From Aerococcus sp. Group 1 (GTDB lineage Bacteria; Bacillota; Bacilli; Lactobacillales; Aerococcaceae), in contig NC_015278.1 in NCBI RefSeq assembly GCF_000193205.1, positions 558,001-622,000 on the forward strand: a stretch of DNA of 64,000 nucleotides, in the 5' to 3' direction. The translations under genes were made by a program, and so were the position numbers. The notes beneath the pieces were generated by a model. It did no database searches. It saw nothing but the letters and a program-made list of their open reading frames with translations, and was not told where the DNA came from. Shown here in pieces: positions 1-8,545 of the stretch. Position 1 is the first letter of the stretch. Every line of letters begins with the position of its first letter.

Positions 1-387
1 AGCACCACCACCACCAACGACTACGACCTCCGTTTCCAAGTTTTCATCTTGGGCGGTTTCTTTTTCAGGCTTAGGGCGTTGGCGTAAGGCTTCAGGATCG
101 GCACCGGCTTCTTTAACAGCATCGGCAACCCCATCGATAATGCCGTGGCTAGATACGGTAGCACCTGAAACGGTATCTACATTTAGAGTTTGCCCAGCAA
201 TAATGTCTTGGGGCACTTCAGTAAATACCGGGCTAGCGATCCCCTTAGTTTCTCCGCTAGAATCGACCTCGATTTTTTCGATTCGGTGCTCAGATAACTC
301 AACTGTCATGGGGAGGGAACCGTTATGACCATTAGCACGCACATGATAGGTGCCAGGTTTAAAAGTTAATTCTTTAAATTCACTCAT
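1..387 (-). CDS. FMN-binding/FAD-dependent reductase (fumarate/urocanate reductase-like), 5' part
   Basis: The first 129 codons of a gene that runs off the left edge; ATG at 387 with GAAGGA upstream. The N-terminal part is an FMN-binding domain with the flavinylation motif VDTVSGAT, where ApbE would attach FMN to the Thr. An acidic linker follows, then VVVVGGGG, the start of a Rossmann FAD-binding domain. This order matches cytosolic flavocytochrome-like fumarate, urocanate or acrylate reductases, which use organic acids as electron acceptors. There is no signal peptide. The substrate cannot be told because the catalytic domain lies outside the window. A cre-like site overlaps its promoter. 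Confidence 0.8.
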   Translation of the reverse strand, partial: MSEFKELTFKPGTYHVRANGHNGSLPMTVELSEHRIEKIEVDSSGETKGIASPVFTEVPQDIIAGQTLNVDTVSGATVSSHGIIDGVADAVKEAGADPEALRQRPKPEKETAQDENLETEVVVVGGGGA

Positions 388-429
388 GTTTGCATTCCTT
401 CTTTCTATTTGGTATTTCTTGACACCTTA

Positions 430-467
430 AGAATAGCACAAGTGTCCTGCTTTTGTCAGCGCTTACA
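430..467 (-). promoter_or_regulatory. Promoter with overlapping cre site for the FMN/FAD reductase
   Basis: Read on the minus strand, CTGACA (459-454) and TATTCT (435-430) are separated by 18 bp. The palindrome TGTAAGCGCTGACA (467-454) fits the CcpA operator consensus TGTNANCGNTNNCA and covers the -35 box. This predicts carbon catabolite repression of the reductase. It is consensus matching only. Confidence 0.55.
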
Positions 468-560
468 CTTGCTTTAATCGCCTTTAGCTATGCCTTTTTA
501 AGATGTCTTTGATGACTGAACGGTTATATAACGAGGGTTGGTAGCCGTGCTTTAAAATTG

Positions 561-638
561 CTATTTACTGACCTTTAATTTAAGCTAATGAGAGCTTTAA
601 TACTCATCTCACTAGAAGAAAAATCAGCCAGTAAATAG
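561..638 (+). promoter_or_regulatory. Inverted repeat in the leader of the ABC importer
   Basis: CTATTTACTG (561-570) is an exact inverted repeat of CAGTAAATAG (629-638). Smaller self-complementary words (AAGCT/AGCTT) lie inside. It sits 30 bp before the importer's start codon and could form a long-range stem in the leader RNA or serve as a dyad operator. No known riboswitch class was recognised. Confidence 0.3.
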
Positions 639-669
639 TGACAACTAAGCATAGTAAGAGGATGGACAA

Positions 670-2211
670 ATGATTGCAGAATTAGGAAGTATTTTTCAAG
701 AACGTGGTAGTGACTTACTAGCGGCCAGCTGGGAACACTTGACCCTGTCTCTAACCGCCTTATTAATTGCCCTTATCATCGGGATTCCTTTAGCGATTGG
801 ACTCCGGTCCCAGCCACGGATTGCTGAAGGGGCGCTGCAGCTTACTGGTGTCTTACAAACCATTCCTTCATTAGCTCTTTTGGGGCTTTTAATTCCCTTA
901 GTTGGGATTGGAACGGTGCCAGCCTTAATCGCCTTAGTCGTCTATGCTCTTCTGCCGATTTTTCAAAATACTTATGTTGGTTTAACTGAGATAGATGATT
1001 CAATCGAAGAAGCGGCGGTAGCTTTTGGAATGTCAGCAATGCGGCGTTTATTAAAAGTTGAGATACCGATTGCCTTACCTGTTATTGTGTCTGGAATCCG
1101 CCAAGCCTTGGTTTTAATTATTGGAACGGCTACCCTAGCTGCCCTGATCGGTGGCGGAGGGCTTGGGACTTTCATCCTCTTGGGAATTGACCGTAACCAG
1201 CCGCTTTTGACCCTAGTGGGGGCGATCGGTTCAGCCCTCTTAGCTTTGACCTTTTCCGCCTTGATTAAGTTCTTACAGAATAAGAGTCCTCTGGTGGTAG
1301 TAACTAGTCTCTTGGGACTTTTTCTTGTGATTGGAGGGGTGAATCTTTACCAAAATGCTCAAGCTCCTGATCAAAAAGTGGTGATTGCAGGTAAATTAGG
1401 CAGTGAGCCGGATATCTTGATCAACATGTACCAAGAGCTCATTCAAGCTGAAGATGATCAGTTTCAAGTAGAATTGAAGCCCAATTTTGGCAAGACCAGT
1501 TTTCTTTTTGAGGCCCTTAACCACCAAGAAGTGGATATTTATCCGGAGTTTTCCGGAACCATTCTTGGTAGCCTCTTGGAAAATCCGCCGGCTAATCATC
1601 CGGGGGAGCTTTCTAAGGGAGAAACCTATGACTTAGCTAAGCAGGGTCTGGAAGAAGAATACCAACTCACCTTATTAGAGCCTATGGCCTATGAAAATAC
1701 CTATGCGATTCTGATGCGCCGCGACCAAGCCGAAGCCATGGGGATTAAGAAAATTTCTGATTTAAAGCCCTATGCGAATAATTTAAGTGCGGGCTTTACC
1801 TTAGAATTTATCGACCGTGAAGATGGCTACCAAGGCATCCAATCCCTTTACCAATTGCATTTTGGCCAAGTCTCCAGTATGGAACCGGCTCTACGTTACC
1901 AGGCCATTGCCCAGGGGGAGGTTGACCTGGTGGATGGTTACTCAACTGATAGTGAAATCAAAGCCTACGACCTGGTAGCTCTAGAAGATGACTTAGGCCT
2001 CTTCCCCCACTACCAGGGGGCACCGATGTTAAGACTCGACTATGCCCAGGACCATCCCCAAGTGGTAGCGGCCCTGAACCGCTTAGCCGGTATGATTACT
2101 GAGGAAGAGATGATTCAAATGAACTACCAGGTCAGTCAAGAAGGGCAGTCCGCCAAAGAGGTTGCCCATCAATTTCTCCTGGACAAAGGCTTGATTGGAG
2201 GTGGCCAATAA
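670..2211 (+). CDS. Fused ABC permease/substrate-binding protein (OpuC/EgtU-like)
   Basis: A 513-residue fusion. Residues 1-205 form an OpuCB-type permease with about five membrane helices and the EAA-type loop EEAAVAFGMS. One more helix near 207-227 leads into an OpuAC-type substrate-binding domain (about 235-510) displayed outside the membrane. Fusions of this kind import glycine betaine, carnitine or choline; a close subgroup (EgtU) imports ergothioneine. The sequence alone does not decide the ligand. AGAGG lies 9 bp before the ATG. The stop overlaps the next gene's start (TAATG), so permease and ATPase are translationally coupled. Confidence 0.85.
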   Translation: MIAELGSIFQERGSDLLAASWEHLTLSLTALLIALIIGIPLAIGLRSQPRIAEGALQLTGVLQTIPSLALLGLLIPLVGIGTVPALIALVVYALLPIFQNTYVGLTEIDDSIEEAAVAFGMSAMRRLLKVEIPIALPVIVSGIRQALVLIIGTATLAALIGGGGLGTFILLGIDRNQPLLTLVGAIGSALLALTFSALIKFLQNKSPLVVVTSLLGLFLVIGGVNLYQNAQAPDQKVVIAGKLGSEPDILINMYQELIQAEDDQFQVELKPNFGKTSFLFEALNHQEVDIYPEFSGTILGSLLENPPANHPGELSKGETYDLAKQGLEEEYQLTLLEPMAYENTYAILMRRDQAEAMGIKKISDLKPYANNLSAGFTLEFIDREDGYQGIQSLYQLHFGQVSSMEPALRYQAIAQGEVDLVDGYSTDSEIKAYDLVALEDDLGLFPHYQGAPMLRLDYAQDHPQVVAALNRLAGMITEEEMIQMNYQVSQEGQSAKEVAHQFLLDKGLIGGGQ

Positions 2212-3179
2212 TGGAAGATTTTATCCGTTTTGATTCCGTGAGCAAGTTCTACCAAGATAAGTTAGTGGTTGACCACCTTGACTTAAAAATTTCAAGCGGA
2301 GAGTTCTTTGTCCTGGTGGGGCCCTCGGGAAGTGGCAAAACGACCAGCTTAAAAATGATTAACGGCTTAGTTAACCCAGAAAAAGGAACAGTTTACTTTA
2401 AGGGACAAGATATACGTTCCTATAACTTAAATAAAATGCGCTGGCAAATGGGCTATGTCTTGCAAGATATTGCCCTCTTCCCTACTATGACCGTGGAAGA
2501 GAATATCGAAACCATCCCAGAAATGATCGGCATGGCAAAAAAAGAACGGCAAGCCAGAACGGAAGAGCTTTTATGGCAGGTGGGCCTTGATCCGAAAAAA
2601 TACAGCAAGCGTTACCCGCGGGAGCTATCGGGAGGCGAACAGCAGCGGGTAGGCATCTGTCGAGCCATTGCTGCGAAACCGCCTTTGATGCTTATGGATG
2701 AGCCTTTTTCCGCCTTAGACCCACTTTCTAGGGAGTCCCTCCAGGAATTGTTACTGGACCTCCACCACAAAATTCAAACCACTATTGTCTTTGTTACTCA
2801 TGACATGGATGAGGCTTTGCGCTTGGGAGATCGTATTGCCATCATGCAAGCCGGGCGACTAGTCCAGGTTGATAGCCCTAAAAATATCAAAGCCAAGCCA
2901 GCCAATGAATTTGTCCGCCACTTTTTTAAACAGGGGAGTTTAGTGGCAGAAGAGCTGACTTCAGTCGCTTCACTCTTACAAGCTTTGCCAGCGATAAAAA
3001 GAGAAGCGAATGGAGCAATGGCTAAAGACCTGCCCCAGCTCGATAGCCAAGCCTCGCTGACTGATCTCTACCAGGCTCTAGCCCAAGAGGAAGCGGTGCT
3101 TATCAGTCATGAGGGGAAAACCCTTGGTTGCTTAAGTCGCTCGGAAGTCTTTACTTATCTGGCTGAAGAGAAAAAATAA
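2211..3179 (+). CDS. ABC transporter ATP-binding protein (OpuCA/EgtV-like)
   Basis: A 322-residue ATPase that powers the preceding fused permease. Walker A is GPSGSGKT (37-44), the signature is LSGGEQQRV, Walker B is LMLMDEP, and the switch histidine lies in FVTHDMDEA. The C-terminal 90 residues resemble a degenerate CBS-type regulatory region (ending CLSRSEVFTYL); in OpuCA/OpuAA relatives such regions sense ionic strength, but only about one repeat is visible here. The start overlaps the upstream stop by one base. Confidence 0.9.
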   Translation: MEDFIRFDSVSKFYQDKLVVDHLDLKISSGEFFVLVGPSGSGKTTSLKMINGLVNPEKGTVYFKGQDIRSYNLNKMRWQMGYVLQDIALFPTMTVEENIETIPEMIGMAKKERQARTEELLWQVGLDPKKYSKRYPRELSGGEQQRVGICRAIAAKPPLMLMDEPFSALDPLSRESLQELLLDLHHKIQTTIVFVTHDMDEALRLGDRIAIMQAGRLVQVDSPKNIKAKPANEFVRHFFKQGSLVAEELTSVASLLQALPAIKREANGAMAKDLPQLDSQASLTDLYQALAQEEAVLISHEGKTLGCLSRSEVFTYLAEEKK

Positions 3180-3308
3180 TCGATCAGTTTTAACCCAAAA
3201 ATTGTCCTAACCCTTAGCCATTGAAATTGGCCAAGAGCTTTTTTATAACTTTTTTCCGAATTATTGTTACTATATAAGTGGATATTGTTATAGAAAGGAA
3301 GTTGTTAT

Positions 3309-4316
3309 ATGACAGAAACACGATTATTGGACCAAGAAACCATTAAGAAAATGTTGACCATGGACAAGGTGAATGAAATTGTCGAAAAAACCTTCCAAGA
3401 GGTAGGGGAACGTCGGGTGAAGAACCCAACCAAGGTCACCTTAGACCTAGGAAACAACAGTGATTGGCCTGAATATGAAGGGTATATGAATGCTATGCCC
3501 GCTTATATTGGTGGCTTAGATGTTGCTGGTTTAAAATGGGTCGGTGGTTTCGATGGCAAGCGGAAAGAGGCCGGCTATCCTTACATTAATGGGCTTATTC
3601 TCTTAATTGATCCTCAATTAGGGACCTTTAAAGCAGTGATGGATGGGACCTTAATTACTAACCTCAGAACTGGTGCTCAAACGGCTGTTGCTATTAAGTA
3701 CCTAGGCTTTGAGAAAGGGTCTGATCTTAACTTAGCCCTCTTCGGTACGGGGATGCAAGCTTCCATGCAACTCCATGCCATTGCTGACTGGTTTAATATT
3801 AAACACGTTAACCTCTGGCACTACCATGACAAAGGCGTTAAGGAATTTATCGCTGAACATGAAGACTTAGTGGATGGCGATATTGACTATGTGACTGATG
3901 TCAAGGAAGCCTGTGACGCTGACATCGTGATCACAGCAACCAAATCACAAGAAGCCTTACTTGACTACCAAGACGTTTCTGGTGACACGGTCATTATTCC
4001 AATTGGTTCCGGTCATGAAATCGGTAACCATCTGATTAACTATTCTGACCACATTGTTGTCGACCACATTGGCCAAGCCCTACACCGTGGCGCTTTAGCG
4101 GATGCAGCAACTAAGTCTATTATTGATGAAGATGATATTGATGCAACGATTGGTCAATTAGCTTCAGGTCGTTTAACCTTACCAGGCCTACGTAAGGGAA
4201 CCACTATCTGTGTACCAATCGGTATCGGTGCCTTAGACATTGCCATTGCTGGTCAATTAGCCAAAGACGCAGAAGTCGAAAATATCGGTTCCACCTTCTC
4301 CTTCAACCCTTATTAA
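3309..4316 (+). CDS. Ornithine cyclodeaminase/mu-crystallin family protein
   Basis: 335 residues. N-terminal substrate domain carries GLKWVGGF with the lysine that in this family contacts the substrate carboxylate, and LRTGAQTAVA. The NAD-binding core has ALFGTGMQA and ADIVITATKS. Family members are NAD(P)-dependent deaminating enzymes such as ornithine cyclodeaminase, alanine dehydrogenase or ketimine reductase. Family membership is clear, substrate unknown. Monocistronic: a good AAGGAAG site precedes the ATG and a terminator follows. Confidence 0.8.
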   Translation: MTETRLLDQETIKKMLTMDKVNEIVEKTFQEVGERRVKNPTKVTLDLGNNSDWPEYEGYMNAMPAYIGGLDVAGLKWVGGFDGKRKEAGYPYINGLILLIDPQLGTFKAVMDGTLITNLRTGAQTAVAIKYLGFEKGSDLNLALFGTGMQASMQLHAIADWFNIKHVNLWHYHDKGVKEFIAEHEDLVDGDIDYVTDVKEACDADIVITATKSQEALLDYQDVSGDTVIIPIGSGHEIGNHLINYSDHIVVDHIGQALHRGALADAATKSIIDEDDIDATIGQLASGRLTLPGLRKGTTICVPIGIGALDIAIAGQLAKDAEVENIGSTFSFNPY

Positions 4317-4332
4317 TAATAAGTCAACAAAA

Positions 4333-4399
4333 AAGGCTGCGACAGTTTCCTTTCAGGTCAAAAAAATGACTAAAGGGAGGGCTGCGCAGCCTTTCTTTT
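4333..4399. terminator. Bidirectional terminator
   Basis: AAGGCTGCG (4333-4341) pairs with CGCAGCCTT (4385-4393) and is followed by a T run; A-rich sequence on the other side makes it usable from both strands. It separates the convergent cyclodeaminase-family gene and the SRAP gene. Confidence 0.75.
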
Positions 4400-4402
4400 T
4401 TA

Positions 4403-5002
4403 TTAATCTTTAAGGTTGAGAGTCATATTGCGGAAGTTTTTATTATCGGTTTCCTTTTCCATGAAGAGTTGGGCATTAGAATCCTGGTAGTGGCGGGCGA
4501 AGGCATAGTCATTGAGCCAAGACCGGATATCTTTAGCTTGGACAAAATAGGGCATGCGGTGGTGGACTTCTTGGGCTAGTGGATTAGCCGCTTGGGTCAT
4601 GAGCACGGCCCGTGGGTGCTTTTGCCCGTCCTTAGGCTTTTGGTAGCAGCCCCCCACATAGAGAATATCATTACTGGAAAAACGGTAGCGTTCTTTGTAC
4701 TTGGTCCACTCATAGTAGCTAGACATAGGGAAGAGGCAGCGACGGTAGTGAAAATCGGCTTGAAAAGTTGCCTTATCCGTGATACTTTCCGACCGGGCGT
4801 TGATCAATAATTGCCCCTTATTAAAGCCTGCATAACCCCACTCCATGCCACGCGCATGAACGGACTGGTCTGGGTTGGCGCTCAAGGTGAGAACAACCTG
4901 GCCAGGGTAGAGGGTACCAGTTTGGATGTCGGGATCATTGGCCCGTTGGTAGAAGTGCTTGAGTAAGGCTTCTTCCTGGTTAAATTCATAACGACCACAC
5001 AT
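4403..5002 (-). CDS. SRAP domain protein (YedK/HMCES family)
   Basis: 199 residues starting MCGRYEF. After Met removal, Cys2 is the nucleophile that forms a stable thiazolidine crosslink with abasic sites in single-stranded DNA. The conserved set is visible: Asn in INARSES, the Glu of SYYEW and the His of HHRMP. Its role is protection of abasic sites at replication forks. GGAGGAAT lies just before the ATG. Confidence 0.9.
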   Translation of the reverse strand: MCGRYEFNQEEALLKHFYQRANDPDIQTGTLYPGQVVLTLSANPDQSVHARGMEWGYAGFNKGQLLINARSESITDKATFQADFHYRRCLFPMSSYYEWTKYKERYRFSSNDILYVGGCYQKPKDGQKHPRAVLMTQAANPLAQEVHHRMPYFVQAKDIRSWLNDYAFARHYQDSNAQLFMEKETDNKNFRNMTLNLKD

Positions 5003-5163
5003 GGTGATTCCTCCTTACTGATTATTTTAAATGAAGTACCACGAATTTATTGCAATTTTTAGATAACTGTAAGTTTTTACTAGTGAGCGGATAGACTTCT
5101 TCAGTGGACAAGGTCTAAGCCAATTGTTAAACTTTACCATATAGTATATAAGGAGGTTTTTGG

Positions 5164-5928
5164 ATGAACAAGCAAAACTCATTGATTGAACAACAATTGA
5201 ACCACCGAACCATTCGTGAATTTACCCAAGACCAGATTAGTGACCAAGTGATTATGCAATTAGAAGAGGTAGCGATCCATACCGCAACTTCAACCGGGAT
5301 GCAGTATGCCAGCGTTATCCGGGTAAAAGATCCTGATAAGAAAGCCCAAATTGCCGAAGTATGTAACCAGGACTATGTTGCCCGGGCTCCTGAACTATGG
5401 ATTTTTATCGTTGACTTGTATCGCAATACCCAAATTGCAAAGGAACACGACGCAGATACGGCTTCTTCCCACCAATTAGAACGCTTCTTCCAAGGTTATA
5501 GTGATGCCGTCTTGATGGCGCAAAACGTGAATAATGCTGTGGAATCCTTAGATATGGGTGCTGTCTTTTTGGGGAGCATTCAAAATAACATGGGTGCCAT
5601 GATTGATATTCTGCAGCTTCCCAAATTAACGGCACCTGTTTTAGGACTAGCTTTTGGTCATCCTAACCAAGAACCCCAATTGAAGCCTAGGATTCCTAAG
5701 GAAATGCGAATCTTTGAAGACACCTACCATTATCCAGACAATGCTAAGGAAATCATGGATACCTATGACCAAGAGATGACCACTTACTATGATTTACGTG
5801 ACTCTAACCGCCGGGTCGACTCCTTCTATGAACAAGTCGTGAAGAAATCCAACCTCCGTCAAAGTCGGCGGGAAGAATTAATCGAAGACTTACGTAAACA
5901 AGGCTTTAACGTCCAACCCATTGAGTAG
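5164..5928 (+). CDS. NADPH-dependent nitroreductase family oxidoreductase (NfrA-like)
   Basis: 254 residues of the flavin-dependent nitroreductase fold (NfrA/FRP type). HRTIREFT near the N-terminus is the FMN-phosphate-binding segment; NNMGAMID and GLAFGHPNQEP are typical of the NfrA/NfsA group. FMN-dependent two-electron reduction of quinones, nitro compounds or free flavins with NADPH is the family reaction. AAGGAGG (5150-5156) gives a strong start. Confidence 0.85.
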   Translation: MNKQNSLIEQQLNHRTIREFTQDQISDQVIMQLEEVAIHTATSTGMQYASVIRVKDPDKKAQIAEVCNQDYVARAPELWIFIVDLYRNTQIAKEHDADTASSHQLERFFQGYSDAVLMAQNVNNAVESLDMGAVFLGSIQNNMGAMIDILQLPKLTAPVLGLAFGHPNQEPQLKPRIPKEMRIFEDTYHYPDNAKEIMDTYDQEMTTYYDLRDSNRRVDSFYEQVVKKSNLRQSRREELIEDLRKQGFNVQPIE

Positions 5929-6236
5929 AGGATGTGAGGAAGGATCAGGGAGGGAGATTCTTTGGAGGAAAAGATGATAAGGCCAGATATAAGGATGTGA
6001 GGGACGCTGCTAAAGACTTGAATTGCTGGAGAAAAAATCATAAGCACAGCAAGGCTGGGTGTTGGTATTTTCTGAAGCAACTTCAAGTCTGGCGTTCGAG
6101 CTCAGCTTGCTGGTCGATCAACTTTTCTGAAAGGACATCCCCTCACCCTTCCAAACTCAACTATAGAGAGTGTGACAGTCACAACACGAGGAGAGCGCCC
6201 CATCGCTGGGGTGCTCTTTTTTTACGTCATGAAACA
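5929..6236. other. Intergenic region with no convincing gene
   Basis: Reading frames here are short and have no homologous look or ribosome site. The segment is purine-rich on the + strand, includes the word GAGTGTGACAGTCACA (from 6169), which resembles the head of the dispersed 3'-UTR repeat, and ends in the terminator at 6193-6223. Confidence 0.5.
6193..6223 (+). terminator. Rho-independent terminator
   Basis: GAGCGCCCCA (6193-6202) pairs with TGGGGTGCTC (6207-6216) around a TCGC tetraloop, followed by seven T. It ends transcription of the nitroreductase gene just before the convergent pseudouridine synthase. Confidence 0.85.
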
Positions 6237-6941
6237 TCAATCTTCATCAGTAGTGAACTGGTTTTTGAATATATTCCAGGGTTCTTTACTGAGGGGCGGG
6301 GTACTGGTAAAAGTCATTGTTTCTTTTTTGGTGGGATGGATGAGGCTTAAATGCTGGGCCCAGAGCGCGATTTGTTGGCCTTTGTGACTATATTTTTGAC
6401 CGTATTTTTGGTCGCCCCAGAGTGGGTGCTGGCGGCTTTGAAATTGTACGCGAATTTGGTGAGAGCGTCCGGTGTGGAGGCGGACTCTGACCAGGGCAAC
6501 TTGCTTTCTTTGTTTCAGTAATTGGTAGTCAAGGACAGCCTTTTTACCGCGCTTGTCGGCCTTATTAACCACGCTGACCTTATTCTTTTTACGGTTTTTA
6601 TAGAGGTAATCGGTCCAGGTTTCTTGATTTTTTAGCGTTAACTTTTGGTCTTGAACCACAGCTAGGTAGTCGCGCTTGACCCTATGTCTTCTAAAATCAT
6701 CCGATAAACGACTAGCGGCCTTGGAGGTCTTCCCAAAGGCCATCACCCCACCCACTGGACGGTCCAGGCGGTGGAGGAGGGCCAAGTAGACATTGCCTGG
6801 TTTATGGTCCCTTTCCTTAATAAATGCCTTGAGCGCTGACAGTAGGTCTAGGTCTCCACTAGCATCTTCTTGGACCGGCATATTGATTGGCTTCTCAACA
6901 ATGAGCAGGTGGTTGTCTTCGTAAATAATGGGGATCGGCAT
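6237..6941 (-). CDS. RluA-family pseudouridine synthase
   Basis: 234 residues, no S4 domain. The catalytic motif HRLDRPVGG carries the Asp that attacks the uridine ring; TGRSHQIRVQ is the second family motif. It isomerises uridines in rRNA or tRNA, but the target position cannot be assigned. GGAAAGGAAGAG precedes the ATG. Confidence 0.88.
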   Translation of the reverse strand: MPIPIIYEDNHLLIVEKPINMPVQEDASGDLDLLSALKAFIKERDHKPGNVYLALLHRLDRPVGGVMAFGKTSKAASRLSDDFRRHRVKRDYLAVVQDQKLTLKNQETWTDYLYKNRKKNKVSVVNKADKRGKKAVLDYQLLKQRKQVALVRVRLHTGRSHQIRVQFQSRQHPLWGDQKYGQKYSHKGQQIALWAQHLSLIHPTKKETMTFTSTPPLSKEPWNIFKNQFTTDED

Positions 6942-7102
6942 GCTCTCTTCCTTTCCTTGATGGTCAATTACCAGTATATACTAGATTGGCTTTTAATTCA
7001 TAGAATAGAAAAGGCCAAAAAGAAAGAATTTTCTGAAAATTTACCGCTTCAAAGTCAAAAAGTGTGGTATAGTATGTAACAATAAATGAAAGGAGTGATT
7101 GG

Positions 7103-8023
7103 ATGTCACGTCATGTAGCAGTTTTTGGAATGGGAAATGTTGGGTCTACTGTTGCCCATCAATTAATCCTTAATGGCCATGTTGATGAATTGACTTTATT
7201 TGATACCAATGAAGCAAAGGTGAAGGCAGATGCCTTAGACTTTGAAGATGCTATGAGTAACTTAAACCACAGCGTCAAAATCAATGTCAATGATCAAGCA
7301 GCCCTCAAATCAGCAGAAGTTATTGTTTCTGCTTTAGGGAACATTGGCTTAATTGGTGGCGACAACCCTGACCGCTTCGGTGAGTTAAAACATAACCGTG
7401 AACAAGTAAAAAAAGTTGGCCAAACGATTAAAGAATCAGGCTTTTCTGGGGTTTTAGTGGTCATTACTAACCCTAATGACGCGATTTGTAACTTGTACCA
7501 AGAAGTTACCGGTCTAGCCAAGGAAAAGGTTATCGGGACGGGGACCTTGTTGGATTCTGCACGTTTACAACGGGCTGTAGGTAAATTATTTGATGTTCAT
7601 CCTAAATCAGTCCAAGGTTATAGTTTAGGGGAACACGGGGACTCCCAATTTGTGGCTTGGTCAACCGTTAAAGTCATGGGCCAAAGCATTTACAAGCTAT
7701 TAGAAAAAGTCGATTTCAGCTTGGAAGATGTCGACCAAGAAACCCGTGATGGCGGTTACGTGGTCTTCTCAGGTAAGAAATATACCAACTATGGGATTAC
7801 AGCAGCTGCTGACCGCTTAGTCGATGCGGTTCTTTCCGATAGTCATGAAGAATTACCTGTTTCTAACTACCGTGAAGAATATGGCACCTATCTCTCCTAC
7901 CCAGCGATCGTTGGTAAAGCAGGGATTGTCAAACAAAGTCAATTAGACTTAACTGAAGAAGAGCTTGCCAAATTACAAAATTCCGCTGACACCATCAAAG
8001 AAAAATCTAAAGTCGAAGATTAG
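7103..8023 (+). CDS. L-2-hydroxyisocaproate/L-lactate dehydrogenase family (L-HicDH-like)
   Basis: 306 residues. The NAD site is FGMGNVGSTVA; GTGTLLDSARLQ and GEHGDSQFVAWS include the active-site Asp and catalytic His. The GEHG(D/N)SQFVAWSTV signature is that of lactobacillar L-2-hydroxyisocaproate dehydrogenases rather than of fermentative L-LDH. The likely reaction is NADH-dependent reduction of branched 2-oxo acids, with some activity on pyruvate possible. GAAAGGAGTG gives the start. A copy of the dispersed repeat begins 12 bp after its stop. Confidence 0.87.
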   Translation: MSRHVAVFGMGNVGSTVAHQLILNGHVDELTLFDTNEAKVKADALDFEDAMSNLNHSVKINVNDQAALKSAEVIVSALGNIGLIGGDNPDRFGELKHNREQVKKVGQTIKESGFSGVLVVITNPNDAICNLYQEVTGLAKEKVIGTGTLLDSARLQRAVGKLFDVHPKSVQGYSLGEHGDSQFVAWSTVKVMGQSIYKLLEKVDFSLEDVDQETRDGGYVVFSGKKYTNYGITAAADRLVDAVLSDSHEELPVSNYREEYGTYLSYPAIVGKAGIVKQSQLDLTEEELAKLQNSADTIKEKSKVED

Positions 8024-8035
8024 AATTATTAATAA

Positions 8036-8141
8036 GAGTGCGACAGTCACACCAAAGGACGAAAACGCTACGCATACTATATCTGTAACTCGCTAACGCT
8101 TCGAACAGCTATAGCAACTGGAAAAATTGGGATAAGCTCAG
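8036..8141 (+). repeat. Dispersed intergenic repeat, copy 1
   Basis: Begins GAGTGCGAC, then TACGCATACTATATCTGTAA, then ACAGCTATAGCAACTGGA and GGGATAA. The same ordered blocks occur at 25705-25810 (minus) and 32880-32986 (plus). Each copy starts within 15 bp of a stop codon, points the same way as that gene and precedes a terminator. Confidence 0.75.
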
Positions 8142-8244
8142 TGAAGCTGAGCGTTATCAGTTTTTGAAGTGGACGTTTGTTCTGTGACTGGAGCAGGTTT
8201 GGGAAGAGTGTGACTGGTGCCCAAAAGGCAAGATCGCTGGAGCT

Positions 8245-8285
8245 AAAGGGCGAAAGAATTCTCAAAGAGAATTTTTTTGCTCTTT
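8245..8285. terminator. Hairpin terminator
   Basis: AATTCTC (8257-8263) pairs with GAGAATT (8267-8273), extended by A-rich and T-rich flanks (AAAGGGC/GCTCTTT). It ends the dehydrogenase transcript behind the repeat. Confidence 0.65.
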
Positions 8286-8328
8286 AGTAAAGTGGATGCT
8301 TTCCTTGCACCAGGAACACGTTTTAACA

Positions 8329-8360
8329 GCACACTAGTGAAAAACTGGTGTGCTTTTTTA
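8329..8360. terminator. Rho-independent terminator
   Basis: AGCACACTA pairs with TGGTGTGCT and is followed by a run of T, immediately before the AT-rich promoter region of the next operon. Confidence 0.7.
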
Positions 8361-8440
8361 TTATTTTCAAAATATAAATATTATTTATTGATTAAAGTTA
8401 AGTAAAAAAGATTATCAATAACAAAATAACAACGAATGTA

Positions 8441-8494
8441 TTTACTTAAAGTTAACAAACAATTTACACGAACATTACATAGCCCTGATATACT
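8441..8494 (+). promoter_or_regulatory. Pho-box-like direct-repeat operator and promoter
   Basis: Four hexamers at exact 11-bp steps: TTTACT (8441), TTAACA (8452), TTTACA (8463), ATTACA (8474). Nine bp after the last lies a -10 box, TATACT (8489-8494). PhoP of Firmicutes binds TT(A/T)ACA-type direct repeats at about 11-bp pitch that replace the -35 region, so phosphate-starvation control of the phn-like operon is inferred. Confidence 0.65.
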
Positions 8495-8545
8495 GACGTA
8501 GTTGATAATATGTTAGCGTATTATGAGGAAAGGAATGTATATGTA

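Larger units (their letters stand above)
8024..8509. other. Long intergenic region: repeat copy, two terminators, Pho-like promoter
   Basis: No gene is supported. In order it holds a dispersed 3'-UTR repeat copy (8036-8141), a second repeat-head word (8206-8228), a hairpin terminator (8245-8285), another (8329-8360), and then AT-rich promoter DNA of the phosphonate-type operon with four 11-bp-spaced half-sites. Confidence 0.7.

Noticed and set aside
5934..6350. Open frame of 138 codons on the + strand
   Set aside because: No ribosome site, no family-like sequence, and it runs through a strong terminator and the 3' end of the pseudouridine synthase gene.
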